This document shows, one piece after another, positions 38,601 to 50,780 of a DNA stretch of 64,000 bases. The DNA is from Ianthella basta. Lineage: Eukaryota > Porifera > Demospongiae > Verongiida > Ianthellidae. Numbering within the stretch: the stretch's first letter is position 1; each line of letters opens with the position of its first letter. The position numbers and the translations under genes were made by a program. Location: positions 11,302,598 to 11,366,597 of the forward strand of contig OZ025869.1 of the NCBI GenBank assembly GCA_964019415.1, in the 5' to 3' direction. The notes beneath the pieces are model-generated. The model was given only the letters and a program-made list of their open reading frames with translations. It was not told the DNA's origin and ran no database searches.

Positions 38601-41600
38601 AAGATGAGGCAAGAAAGTGCAAGATAAGGCAAGATATAGAAAGATGAGGCAAGTAATTGCAAGATGAGGCAAGAAATTGTAAGATGAGGCAAGAAACAGC
38701 AAGATGAGGCAAAATATTGCAAGATGAGGCAAGATATAGCAAGATAAGGCAAGAAAATCCAAGATGAGGCAAGACATTGCAAGATGAGGCAAGAATTTGC
38801 AAGTTTAGGCAAGAAATAGCAAAATGAGGTAAGATATAGCAAGATGAGGCAAGATATTGCAAGATGAGGCAAGAAAATGCAAGACAAGGCAAGAAAATGC
38901 AAGATGAGGCAAGATATTGCAAGTTTAGGCAAGAAATAGCAAGATGAGGCAAGAAACAGCACGATGAGGCATAATATTGCAAGATTAGGCAAGACATAGT
39001 AAAATGAGGAAAGAAATGCAAGATGAGGCAAGAATCAGCAAGATGAGGCATAATATTGCAAGATTAGGCAAGATATAGCAAGATGAGGCAAGAAATAGCC
39101 AGATGAGGCAAGATATAGGAAGATGAGTCAAGAAAGTGCAAGATAAGGCAAGATATATGAAGATGAGGCAGGAAAATGCAAGACGAGGCAAGATATTGCA
39201 AGATGAGGCAAGAAATTACAAGATGAGGCAAAAATGCAAGATGAGGGAAGACATTGCAAGATGAGGCAAGATATTGCAAGATGAGGCAAAAAATTGAACG
39301 ATGAGGCAAGAAAGTGCAGCAAAGGCAAGAATCAGTAAGATGAGACATAATATTGCAAGATTAGGCAAGATATAGGAAGATGAGGCAAGAAAATGCAAGA
39401 TGAGGTAAGATATTGCAAGATGAGGCAAGAAATTGCAAGATGAGGCAAGAAAATGCAATATGAGGCAAGAATCAGCAAGATCATGTATAATATTGCAAGA
39501 TTAGGAAAGCTATAGGAAGATGAGGCCAGAAATAGCAAGATGAGGTAAGATATTGCAAGATGAGGCAAGAAAATACAAGATGAGGCAAGATATAGGAAGA
39601 TGAGGCAAGAAAATGCAAGATGAGGTAAGATATTGCAAGATGAGGCAAGAAATTGCAAGATGAGGTATGAAAATGCAAGATGAGGCAAGAATCAGCAAGA
39701 TGAGGCATAATATTACAAGATTAGGCGAGATATAGGAAGATGAGGCAAGAATACAAGATGAGGCAAGATGTTGCAAGTTGAGGCAAGGAATTGCAAGATG
39801 AGGCTAGAAAATGCAAGATGAGGGAAGATATTGCAAGATGTGAAAAGATATTGCAAGATGAGGCAAGAAATTGCAAGATGAGGCAAGAAAATGCAAAATG
39901 AGGCAACAATCAGCAAGATGAGGCATAATCTTGCAAGATTAGGCAAGATATAGGAAGATGAGGCAAGAAAATGCACGATGAGGCAAGATATTGCAAGATG
40001 AGGCAAGAAAATGCAAGATAAGGCAAGAAACAGCAAGATGAGGCATAATATTGCAGGATTAGCCAAGACATAGTAAAATGAGGAAAGAAATGCAAGATGA
40101 GGCAAAAATCAGCAAGATGAGGCATAATATTGCAAGATGAGGCAATATATGACGAAATATATAAGGCAAGAAATTGCAACATGAGGCAAGAATCAGCAAG
40201 ATTAGGCCTAATATTGCAAGATGAGGCAAGAAATTGCAAGATGAGGCAAGAAAATGCAAGATGAGGCAAGATATAGGAAGATGAGGCAAGAAAATGCAAG
40301 ATGAGGTAAGCTATTGCAAGATGAGGCAAGAAATTGCAAGATGAGGTATGAAAATGCAAGATGAGGCAAGAATCAGCAAGATGAGGCATAATATTACAAG
40401 ATTAGGCGAGATATAGGAAGATGAGGCAAGAATACAAGATGAGGCAAGATGTTGCAAGTTGAGGCAAGGAATTGCAAGATGAGGCTAGAAAATGCAAGAT
40501 GAGGGAAGATATTGCAAGATGTGGAAAGATATTGCAAGATGAGGCAAGACATAGTAAAATGAGGAAAGAAATGCAAGATGAGGCAAAAATCAGCAAGATG
40601 AGGCATAATATTGCAAGATGAGGCAATATATGACGAAATATATAAGGCAAGAAATTGCAACATGAGGCAAGAATCAGCAAGATTAGGCCTAATATTGCAA
40701 GATGAGGCAAGATATAGGAAGATGAGGCAAGAAAATGCAAGATGAGGTAAATATTGCAAGATGAGACAAGAAATTGCAAGATGAGGCTAGAAAATGCAAG
40801 ATGAGGGAAGATATGGCAAGATGTGGAAAGATATTGCAAGATGAGGGAAGAAATTGCAAGATGAGGCAAGAAAATGCAAGATGAGGCAACAATCAGCAAG
40901 ATGAGGCATAATCTTGCAAGATTAGGCAAGATATAGGAAGATGAGGCAAGAAAATGCACGATGAGGCAAGAAATTGCAAGATGAGGCAAGAAAATGCAAG
41001 ATAAGGCAAGAAACAGCAAGATGAGGCATAATATTGCAAGATTAGGCAAGACATAGTAAAATGAGGAAAGAAATGCAAGATGAGGCAAAAATCAGCAAGA
41101 TGAGGCATAATATTGCAAGATGAGGCAATATATGACGAAATATATAAGGCAAGAAATTGCAAGATGAGGCAAGAATCAGCAAGATGAGGCATAATATTAC
41201 AAGATTAGGCAAGAAATTGCAAGATGAGGCAAGAAAATGCAAGATGAGGCAAGACATTGCAAGAAGAGGCAAGATATAGCAAGATAAGGCAAGATATAGG
41301 AAGATGAGGCAAGATATTGCATGATGAAGTTAGATATAGCAAGATTAGGCAAGACATAGTAAAATGAGGAAAGAAATGCAAGATGAGGCAAACATCAGCA
41401 AGATGAGGCATATTATTGCAAGATGAGGCAATATATGACGAAATATATAAGGCAAGATATTGTAACATGAGGCAAGAATCAGCAAGATTAGGGCTAATAT
41501 TGCAAGATGAGGCAAGAAATTGCAAGATGAGGCAAGAAAATGCAAGATGAGGCAAGACATTGCAAGAAGAGGCAAGATATAGCAAGATAAGGCAAGATAT

Positions 41601-44600
41601 AGGAAGATGAGGCAAGATATTGCATGATGAAGTTGGAAATAGCAAGACGAGGCTTAATATTGCAAGATTAGGTAAGATATAGGAAGTTAAGGCAAGAAAA
41701 TGCAAGATAAGAAAAGATATTGCAAGATGAGGCGAGAAATTTCAAGATGAGGAGAGCTATAGCAAGATTAGCCAAGAAATAGCAAGATGAGACAAGAAAA
41801 TACAAGATGAGGCAAAACATTAGCAAGATGAGGCATAATTTTGCAAGATTAAGTAAGATATAGAAGATGAGGCAAGAAAATGCAAGATGAGGCAAGAAAA
41901 TGCAAGATGATGCAAGATAATGCAAGATGAGGCAAGAATCATCAAGATGAGGCATAAAAATTGCAAGATTAGGCAAGATAGAGAAAGATGAGGCAAGAAA
42001 ATGCAAGATGAGGCAAGAATCAGTTAGATGAGACAAGATATAGCAAGATGAGGCAAGAAATAGCAAGATGAGGCAAGATATAGCAAGATGAGGCAAGAAA
42101 TTGCAAGATTAGAAAAGATATAGAAAGATGAGGTAAGAATCAGTTAGATGAGGCATAATATTGCAATATGAGGCAAGATATGAGAAGATGAAGCAAGATG
42201 AGGCAAGATATTGCAAGATGAAGTTAGATATAGCAAGATAAGGCAAGAATTAGCAAGATGTGGTCAAATATTGCAAGACGAGGCAAGAAATTGCAAGATG
42301 AGGCAAGAAAATGCAAGATGAGGCAAGACATTGCAAGATGAGGCAAGAAATAGCAAGATGAGGCAAGAATCAGCAAGATGAGGCATAATAGTGCAAGATT
42401 AGGCAAGATATAGGAAGATGAGGCAAGAAAATGCAAGATGAGGCAAGATATTGCAAGATGAGACAAGAAAATGCAAGATGAGGCAAGAATCAGTTAGATG
42501 AGACATAATATTGCAAGATTAGGCAAGATATAGCAAGATGAGGCAAGAATTAGTAAGATGAGGCCTAATATTGCAAGATGAGGCAAGAAATTGCAAGATT
42601 AGGCAAGAAAATGCAAGATGAGGCAAGAATCAGGAAGATGAGGCATAATAGTGTAAGATGAGGCAAGATATAGCAAGATGAGGCAAGAAAGATTCGGCAA
42701 GAAAATGCAAGATGAGGCAAGAATCAGGAAGATGAGGCCTAATATTGCAAGATGAGGCAAGAAATTTCAAGATGAGGAAAACCATTGCAAGATTAGGCAA
42801 GAAATAGCAAGATGAAACAGAAAAATGCAAGATGAGGCAAACATTAGCAAGATGAGGCATAATTTTGCAAGATTAAGTAAGATATAGAAAATGAGGCAAG
42901 AAAATGCAAGATGAGGCAAGAAAATGCAAGATGATGCAAGGTAATGCAAGATGAGGCAAGAAAAAGCAAGATGAGGCAAGATATAGCAAGATGAGGCAAG
43001 AAATTGCAAGATTAGGCAAGAAATTGCAAGATAAGGCAAGAAAATGCAAGATGAGGCAAGAAAATGCAAGATGAGGCAAGATATTGCAAGATGAGGCATA
43101 ATATTGCAAGATGGGTTAGATATTGCAAGATGAGGCAAGATATAGCATGATGAGGCAAGAAATTGCAAGATTAGGCAAGATATAGGAAGATGAGGCAAGA
43201 AAATTCAAGATGAGGAAAGAATCAGTTAGATGAGGCATAATATTGCAATATGAGGCAAGATATGACAAGATGAAGCAAGATGAGGCAAGATATTGCAAGA
43301 TGAAGTTAGATATAGCAAGATGAGGCAAAAATTAGCAAGATGAGGCCAAATATTGCAAGACGAGGCAAGAAATTGCAGATGAGGCAAGACATTGCAAGAT
43401 GAGGCAAGAAAAAGCAAGATGAGGCAAGAATCAGCAAGATGAGGCAAGATATAGGAAGATGAGGCAAGAAAATGCAAGATGAGGCAAGAATCAGCAAGAT
43501 GAGGCATAATAGTGCAAGATTAGGCAAGATATAGCAAGATGAGGCAAGAAAATGCCAGATGAGGCAAGATATTGCAAGATGAGACAAGAAAATGCAAGAT
43601 GAGGCAAGAATCAGTTAGATGAGACATAATATTGCAAGATTAGGCAACATATAGCAAGATGAGGCAAGAATTAGTAAGATGAGGCCTAATATTGCAAGAT
43701 GAGGCAAGAAATTGCACGATGAGGCAAGGAAATGCAAGACGAGGCAAGAATTAGCAAGATGAGGCATAATAGTGCAAGATAAGGCAAGATATAGGAAGAT
43801 GAGGCAAGAAAATGCAAGAATTGGCAAAATATTGCAAGATGAGGCAAGACATTGCAAGATGAGGTAAGAAAATGCAAGATGAGGCAAGATATTGCAAGAT
43901 GAAGTTAGATATAGCAAGATGAGGCAAGAATTAGCAAGATGAGGCCAAATATTGCAAGATGAGGCAAGAAATTGCAAGATGAGGCAAGAAAATGCAAGAT
44001 GAGTCTAGATATTGCAAGATGAGGCAAGAAATAGCAAGATCAAAAAGATATATGAAGACGAGGCAGGAAAATGCAAGATGAGGCAAGAATAACCAAGATT
44101 AGGCAAGAAATTGCAAGATGAGGTAAGAAAATGCAAGATTAGGCAAGACATTGCAAGATGAGGCAAGATATAGCAAGATGAGGCAAGAAATTGCAGGATG
44201 AGGCAAGATATAGCAAGATGAGGCAAGATATTGCAAGATTAGGCAAGAAATTGCAAGGTAAAACATGAAAATGCAAGATGAGGCAAGATATTGGGAGATG
44301 AGGCAAGATATTGCAAGCTGAGGCATAACATTGACAGATGGGTTAGATATTGCAAGATGAGGCAAGACATAGCATGATGAGGCCAGAAATTGCAAGATTT
44401 GTCAAGATATAGGAAGATAAGGCAAGAATCAGCTAAATGAGGCAAGAATCAGCAAGATGAGGCATAATAGTGCAAGTTTAGGCTAGATATAGGAAGACGA
44501 GGCATAATATTGCAATATGAGGCAAGATATGACAAGATGAGGCAAGATGAGGCAAGATTATGCAAGATGAAGTTAGATATAGCAAGATAAGGCAAGAATT

Positions 44601-47600
44601 AGCAAGATGAGGCCAAATATTGCAAGATGAGGCAAGAAATTGCAAGATGAGGCAAGAAAATGCAAGATGAGGCTAGATATTGCAAGAAGAGGCAAGAAAT
44701 AGCAAGATCAAACAAGATATATGAAGACGAGGCAAGAAAATGCAAGATGAGGCAAGAATAACGAAGATGAAGCATGAAAATTGCAAGATGAGGCAATATA
44801 GAGAAAGATGAGGCAAGAAAATGCAAGATGAGGCAAGGTATTACTAGATTAGGCAAGAAATTGCAAGATGAGGCAAGAATTAGTAAGATGAGGCCTACTA
44901 TTGCAAGTTGAGGCAAGAAATTGCAAGATGAGGCAAGAAAATGCAAGATGAGGCAAGGCATTGCAAGAAGAGGCAAGATATAGCAAGATGAGGCAAGAAA
45001 TAGCCAGATGAGGTAAGATGTAGGAAGATGAGGCAAGAATTAGCAGGATGAGGCAAGCTATTGCAAGATGAGGCAAGATATTGCAAGATGAAGGTAGATG
45101 TAGTAAGATGAGGCTTAATATTGCAAGATTAGGCAATAAATAGCAAGATGAGGCAAGAAAATGCAAGATGAGGCAATCATCAGCAAGATGAGGCATAATT
45201 TTGCAAGATTAAGTAAGATATAGAAAGATGAGGCAATAAAATGCAAGATGAGGCAAGAAAATGCAAGATGATGCAAGATAATGCAAGATGAGGCAAGATA
45301 TTGCAAGATTAAGCAAGATATAGGAAGATAAGGCAAGAAAATACAAAATGAGGCAAGATATTGGGAAATGAGGCAAGATATTGCAAGATGAGGCATAATA
45401 TTGGAAGATGGGTTAGATATTGCAAGATGAGGCAAGATATAGGATGATGAGGCAAGCAATTGCAAGACTAGGCAAGATATAGGAAGATAAGGTAAGAACC
45501 AGCAAGATGAGACAAGAATCAGCAAGATGAGGGATAATATTGCAATATGAGGCAAGATATGACAAGATGAAGCAAGATGAGGCAAGATATTGCAAGATGA
45601 AGTTAGATATAGCAAGATGAGGCAAGAATTAGCAAGATGAGGCCAAATATTGCAAGATGAGGCAAGAAATTGCAAGATGAGGCAAGAAAATGCATAATGA
45701 GGCAAGACATTGCAAGATGAGACAAGAAAATGCAAGACGAGGCAAGAATCAGTTAGATGAGACATAATATTGCAAGATTAGGCAAGATATAGCAAGATGA
45801 GGCAAGAATTAGTAAGATGAGGCCTAATATTGCAAGATGAGGCAAGAAATTGCAAGATGTGGCAAGAAAATGCAAGATGAGGCAAGAAAATGCAAGATGA
45901 GGCAAGACATTGCAAGATGAGATATGATATAGCAAGATGAGGCAAGAAATAGCAAGATGAGGCAAGAAAATGCAAGATGAGGCAAGATATTGCAAGATGA
46001 GGCAAGAAAATGCAAGATGAGGCAAGATATTGCAAGATGAAGTTTGATATAGCAAGATGAGGCAAGATATAGCAAGATGAGGCAATAAATAGCAAGACGG
46101 GTTAGATATTTCAAGTTGAGCCAAGATATAGCATGATGAGGCAAGAAATTGCAAGATTAGGCAAGATAAAGGAAGATGAAGCAAGAATCAGCAAGATGAG
46201 GCATAATAGTGTAAGATTAGGCAAGATATAGAAAGTTGAGGCAAGAAAATGCAAGATGAGGCAAGATGAGGTAAGATATTGCAAAATGAAGTTAGATATA
46301 GCAAGATGAGGCAAGAAATAGCAAGACGAGGCCAAATATTGCAAGACAAGGCAAGAAATTGCAAGATGAGGCAAGAAAATGCAAGATGAGGCAAGACATT
46401 GCAAGATGAGGCAAGAAATAGCAAGATAAGGCAAGATATAGGGAGATGAGGCAAGAAAGTGTAAGATAAGGCAAGATATATGAAGATGAGGCAGGAAAAT
46501 GTAAGACGAGGCAAGATATTGCAAGATGAGGCAAGAAATTGCAAGATGAGGCAAGAAAATGCAAGATGAGGCAAAACCTTGCAAGATGAGGCAAGATATA
46601 GCAAGATGAGGCAGGAGAGTGCAAGATAAGCAAGATATAGGAAGATGAGGCAAGAAAATGCAAGACGAGGCAAGATATTGCAAGATGAGGCAAGATATTG
46701 CAAGATGAAGTTAGATATAGCAAGATGAGGCAAGAATTAGCAAGATGAGGCCTAATATTTCAAGATGAGGCAAGAAAAAGCAAGATTAGGCAAGAAATAG
46801 CAAGATGAGGCAAGATATAGGAAGATGAGGCAAGAAAGTGTAAGATAAGGTAAGATATATGAAGATGAGGTAAGAAAATGCAAGATGAGGCAAGACATTG
46901 AAAGATGAGGCAAGATATAGCAAGATGAGGCAGGAGAGCGCAAGATAAGGCAAGATATAGGAAGATGAGGCAAGAAAATGCAAGACGAGGCAAGAAAATG
47001 CAAGATGAGGCAAGATATTGCAAGATGAAGTTAGATATAGCAAGATGAGGCAAGACATTGCAAGATGAGGCAGGATATAGCAAGATGAGGCAAGAAATAG
47101 CAAGATAAGGCAAGATATAGGAAGATGAGGCAAGAAAGTGTAAGATAATGCAAGATATATAAAGATGAGGCAAGAAAATGTAAGACGAGGCAAGATATTG
47201 CAAGGTGAGGCAAGAAATTGCAAGATGAGGCAAGAAAATGCAAGATGAGGCAAGACATTGCAAGATGAGACAAGATATAGCAAGATGAGGCAGGAGAGTG
47301 CAAGATAAGGCAAGATATAGGAAGATGAGGCAAGAAAATGCAAGACGAGGCAAGATATTGCAAGATGAGGCAAGATATTGCAAGATGAAGTTAGATATAG
47401 CAAGATGAGGCAAGAATTAGGAAGATGAGGCAAGAAAGTGTAAGATAAGGCAAGTTATATGAAGATGAGGCAAGAACATGCAAGATGAGGCAAGATATTG
47501 CAAGATGAGGCAAGATATATGAAGATGAGGCAAGAAAATGCAAGATGAGGCAAGAATCAGCAAGATGAGGCTTAAAATTGCAAGATAAGGCAAGATAGAG

Positions 47601-48065
47601 AAAGATGAGCCAAGAAAAAGTAAGATGAGGCAAGATAGAGAAAGATGAGGCAAGAAAATGCAAGATGAGGCAAGATATTGCAAGATTAGGCAAGATAATT
47701 ATAGGAAGATGATGAGGCAAGAAAATTCAAGATGAGGAAAGAATCAGTTAGATGAGGCACAATATTGCAATATGAGGCAAGATATGACAAGATGAAGCAA
47801 GATGAGGCAAGATATTGCAAAATGAAATTACATAATAGCAAGATGAGGCAAAAATTAGCAAGATGAGGCCAAATATTGCAAGACGAGGCAAGAAATTGCA
47901 AGAGGAGGCAAGACATTGCAAGATGAGGCAAGAAAAAGCAAGATGAGGCAAGAATCAGCAAGATGAGGCAAGATATAGGAAGATGAGGCAAGAAAATGCA
48001 AGATGAGGCAAGAATCAGCAAGATGAGGCATAATAGTGCAAGATTAGGCAAGATATAGAAAGATG
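32635..48065 (+). repeat. Giant 20-bp satellite, block 3 (about 15.4 kb, runs into the gap)
   Basis: Monomer and orientation continue after the LINE up to the first N at 48066. Higher-order blocks are prominent. A module carrying ATATATGACGAAATATATAA recurs at about 36300, 40143, 40624, 41127 and 41429, and the pair at 40143/40624 is part of a 480-bp tandem duplication. Blocks with a GATGGGTTAGATATTGC variant recur at about 36897, 43112, 44336 and 45410. The right end is unknown because it lies in the gap. Confidence 0.97.
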
Positions 48066-48265
48066 NNNNNNNNNNNNNNNNNNNNNNNNNNNNNNNNNNN
48101 NNNNNNNNNNNNNNNNNNNNNNNNNNNNNNNNNNNNNNNNNNNNNNNNNNNNNNNNNNNNNNNNNNNNNNNNNNNNNNNNNNNNNNNNNNNNNNNNNNNN
48201 NNNNNNNNNNNNNNNNNNNNNNNNNNNNNNNNNNNNNNNNNNNNNNNNNNNNNNNNNNNNNNNNN
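48066..48265. other. Assembly gap, 200 N
   Basis: Exactly 200 N, a round figure typical of a scaffolding placeholder. Satellite is on the left and unique sequence on the right, so an unknown length of satellite is probably missing. Confidence 0.95.
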
Positions 48266-48363
48266 CTACACTGCAAATATCACATGAATAACTCGATAGC
48301 TTCTTAGCTACATAATGAAATTATGTGATTTTACTTTTATCTGTGTTACTGCTGAATGCATTT

Positions 48364-48779
48364 TCATTCTGTACACTGCCCATGCAACATAATCTCACCA
48401 GTCCCAGTGGACAGATCGTCATTGATAGGTCTTGGCAGGTTCATGCTGTTCTTTGGTGTCAGACTCTTTAGGTTGCTAATGAATGCTTCCACAAGCTCAG
48501 AATATCCTGTCAGATCTGGGTGACTCCTCAGCATGTTAAAGAACTGCAGAATGAACCTGCAGTCCTTTCTCACCAAGACATCAAGGAGTGCCCTATTCTT
48601 TAAAATAGGATTACTGGCACTGCACACCAAAAGCACTTCTGTCTCCGTGACAATACCACGAGAGGCCAAAAGAGAGGGCAATATGTGGTCTGGCAGCCGG
48701 GATTCAAGAGATGGTCGAATGCGGCGAAGACTCTCACGTACAGAGTCCCCATCATAGGTCAGCCAGTGCAGTGGAATGT
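48364..48779 (-). CDS. CARD-domain protein, 3'-terminal coding exon (partial gene)
   Basis: A frame of about 138 codons ends with TGA at 48364-48366. The exon start is placed at 48779 because the minus strand there reads CTTACACTGCAG|ACATTCC, a good splice acceptor (phase 1). The encoded segment from DSVRESLRRIRPSLESRL to about ELVEAFISNL fits the six-helix caspase recruitment domain: basic helix 1, ILPSLLASRGIVTETEV as helices 2-3, ALLDVLVRKDCRFILQFFNML as helices 4-5. CARDs mediate homotypic binding in innate-immune and apoptotic signalling. A tail of about 35 residues rich in Asn, Pro and Thr follows. Upstream exons must lie at higher coordinates and were not identified, so the partner domains (NACHT, caspase, DEATH or other) are unknown. 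Confidence 0.65.
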
Positions 48780-49803
48780 CTGCAGTGTAAGCAGTGATCA
48801 ATAAAGACGTAAATACGACACAAAATGACTCATTACAATAAAATCCATGATATATTACTTGTGACATGCAGTCATTATCCTTATGAAGTATATACATTGT
48901 CTGTTGCATGACCTTGAATGGTACAATTATACGTACATATGTTGAGCACATATACTGAAGCCATTGCTGGATATGTAGACTTGTAAAGGCTTGAGTGGCC
49001 CTATGGCAGCCATATATATAGGCTCTGTGTAGCTAGCTAATTGGAAAATGGATCGGTGTACTTGTTCATAATAACAAAGCCAGCAGTGGCATTGTGGCCA
49101 TACCTGGTATATCATGCATGTAGCTTGACCCATAATTAATTATTGTGTGATTATGCATTAATGATTGATGCTAGGCAGAATTGAAAAAGTCTGTAGAGGT
49201 GTGTCATTGTCATATGGACATTATGGGAGTGACAACACAACTACACAGCCACAGCCTGGCACATACAGTACAAGAAAACAGAACAAATCAAGGACAGTTA
49301 GTTAGCTGCCATGCACAAGCACACTCTTGTTTACACTTACCTGTACTTTATAATAGACAGTGGATCATTGTAATCAGACACATGTACATCATCCAACACT
49401 AACAATCTGTTCCCTGCTTACTTTCCAAGCTGTAGCTACATAAATACTGCTGTTTAATGGTTCTGTTATACAACAGCACCATACGTAATTATAGAGATTG
49501 TGCATACTCAGTGGGCACTACGGACACATCCATCTTAGATGTAGTGATCGATGATATCTCCTGCATTATGCCATCTATCCTTTGATGTAAAATGTCATGG
49601 AGGACATTACATATGTGCATGCATCTGACTTGCAATGCTTGTTGAAGTTAGTGTTCACTGTCTGCTATTTCAACAGCGTCTAGTGAAATAATTGCATAAT
49701 GATACCTTTATAATAAATATAATCTTACATAGTGATAAATTTCTAAAATTATAACATGAATAATAAAGTAATGGTCATGCTTCACTGTTGGCTAGTTAGC
49801 TAG
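48780..49803. other. Presumed intron/intergenic DNA, nothing recognised
   Basis: AT-rich sequence with short frames only. It may be an intron of the CARD gene, but no further exon could be supported. Confidence 0.5.
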
Positions 49804-50513
49804 TTAAAAAAGGAAGTCCTGACCAGGCAGCTGGCCAGTGGTCCCCAGCACTGATGCCGAGTTCCCTCTCTGAACAGCCACAGACAGCCTTTGGAAGAGG
49901 TAGGTGGTGGACCTCTCATCTCCAGATGCTTGAGCTAACCGCTGACCCAACTCCTTCAGGAATGCCATGGTCTGTGGCCCAAAGACTCCAGATGTCTCAA
50001 TGGCAACTGGAGTGAAGGCATGCGTGGGGTTGAGATGGGCATACTTGGCTGTCTTCCTCTCCTCTGCCAGGGCTGCCACAGCTTCTGCTTCCCTGGTGGC
50101 ACTTGAGGAGTAGGAGGAAGCAAAAGTATCGGGACAGGTTGCATCCCAGATCAGCAGCTTCCCCTTCTTCCAAGGAACCACTGTGATGCCATCAGGGCGC
50201 TTACCATCTGTATGATAGAGGCCAGAAGGCTCAAGGCGGGATGGTACTTTGGCTGCGACCAGGGCCCTGTGCGTGATGTCGTTCACTGCTGCATGTCGAT
50301 GGTGACGTCCTTCACTCCAACGGCAGCTGAGTCCATGAGTTGCAAGGCTGTCCACCTCTTCTCCGCAGTGGTGGCACATGTGTGGCCTGCATAGGGGGGC
50401 ACCCAGGCGAAGGCCTGTTGCTATCCTGATAGTGTCGTCGTCCATGCGCAGGCCAAGGGAGGAGATGGGTAGAGCATTCAGCCAGGCTCCTGACTCCCAG
50501 GCAGATACCTTTT
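49804..50513 (-). pseudogene. R2-type (restriction-like) endonuclease fragment of a non-LTR retrotransposon
   Basis: The frame is open from about 50513 (an in-frame stop lies immediately upstream) to the stop at 49804. Residues are counted from Met at 50445. A zinc motif C24-X2-C27-X9-H37-X3-C41 is followed by E72, R83-P84-D85 and W100-D101-A-T. A CCHC knuckle followed by an RPD...D core is the arrangement of the C-terminal restriction-like endonuclease of R2/R4-type elements, which nicks the target DNA. The flanking motifs LNALPISSLGLRMDDDTIRI and RLSVAVQRGNSASVLG are, from memory of the family, common in such proteins of marine invertebrates. The reverse transcriptase is absent, so this is a 5'-truncated remnant. 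Host domestication is possible but not supported. Confidence 0.6.
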
Positions 50514-50675
50514 ATAAGCTTTTGTTTGCCATACATACGTATACATGCCCAGTTTAGTGATTAACAAGTATGCAGTCACACATCTTTATGGTATGAAATG
50601 GCAACAAAAAATAATTCAAGGGTATCAAGCCGAGGAGGCAGCCACTTTGTTGCTTTTCAGGTAACACTGAAAATT

Positions 50676-50780
50676 ACCATATGGCCGGAGATTTTGGTGG
50701 GGAATTTATTTTGGTGGATTGGCAGTTTTGAGAGCAATTCGCCAATATTTCTTCCGCCAAACTTTGTGCAATCATATGGT
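50676..50780. mobile_element. Short MITE with ACCATATG ends
   Basis: The left part ACCATATGGCCGGAGATTTT and the right part, reverse-complemented, ACCATATGATTGCACAAAGT pair imperfectly across a 105-bp stretch. The inner TTTGGTGG/CCGCCAAA segments also pair. No clear target-site duplication and no coding capacity. Confidence 0.5.

Noticed and set aside
4612-48065. Dozens of minus-strand open frames of 60-307 codons in the satellite
   Set aside because: They all translate the same 20-bp monomer in shifted phase, overlap each other in different frames and have no splice, start or domain evidence. The composition of the repeat explains them.
4612-48065. Possible CRISPR-like array
   Set aside because: Repeats are directly adjacent 20-mers without unique spacers, in a eukaryotic context.
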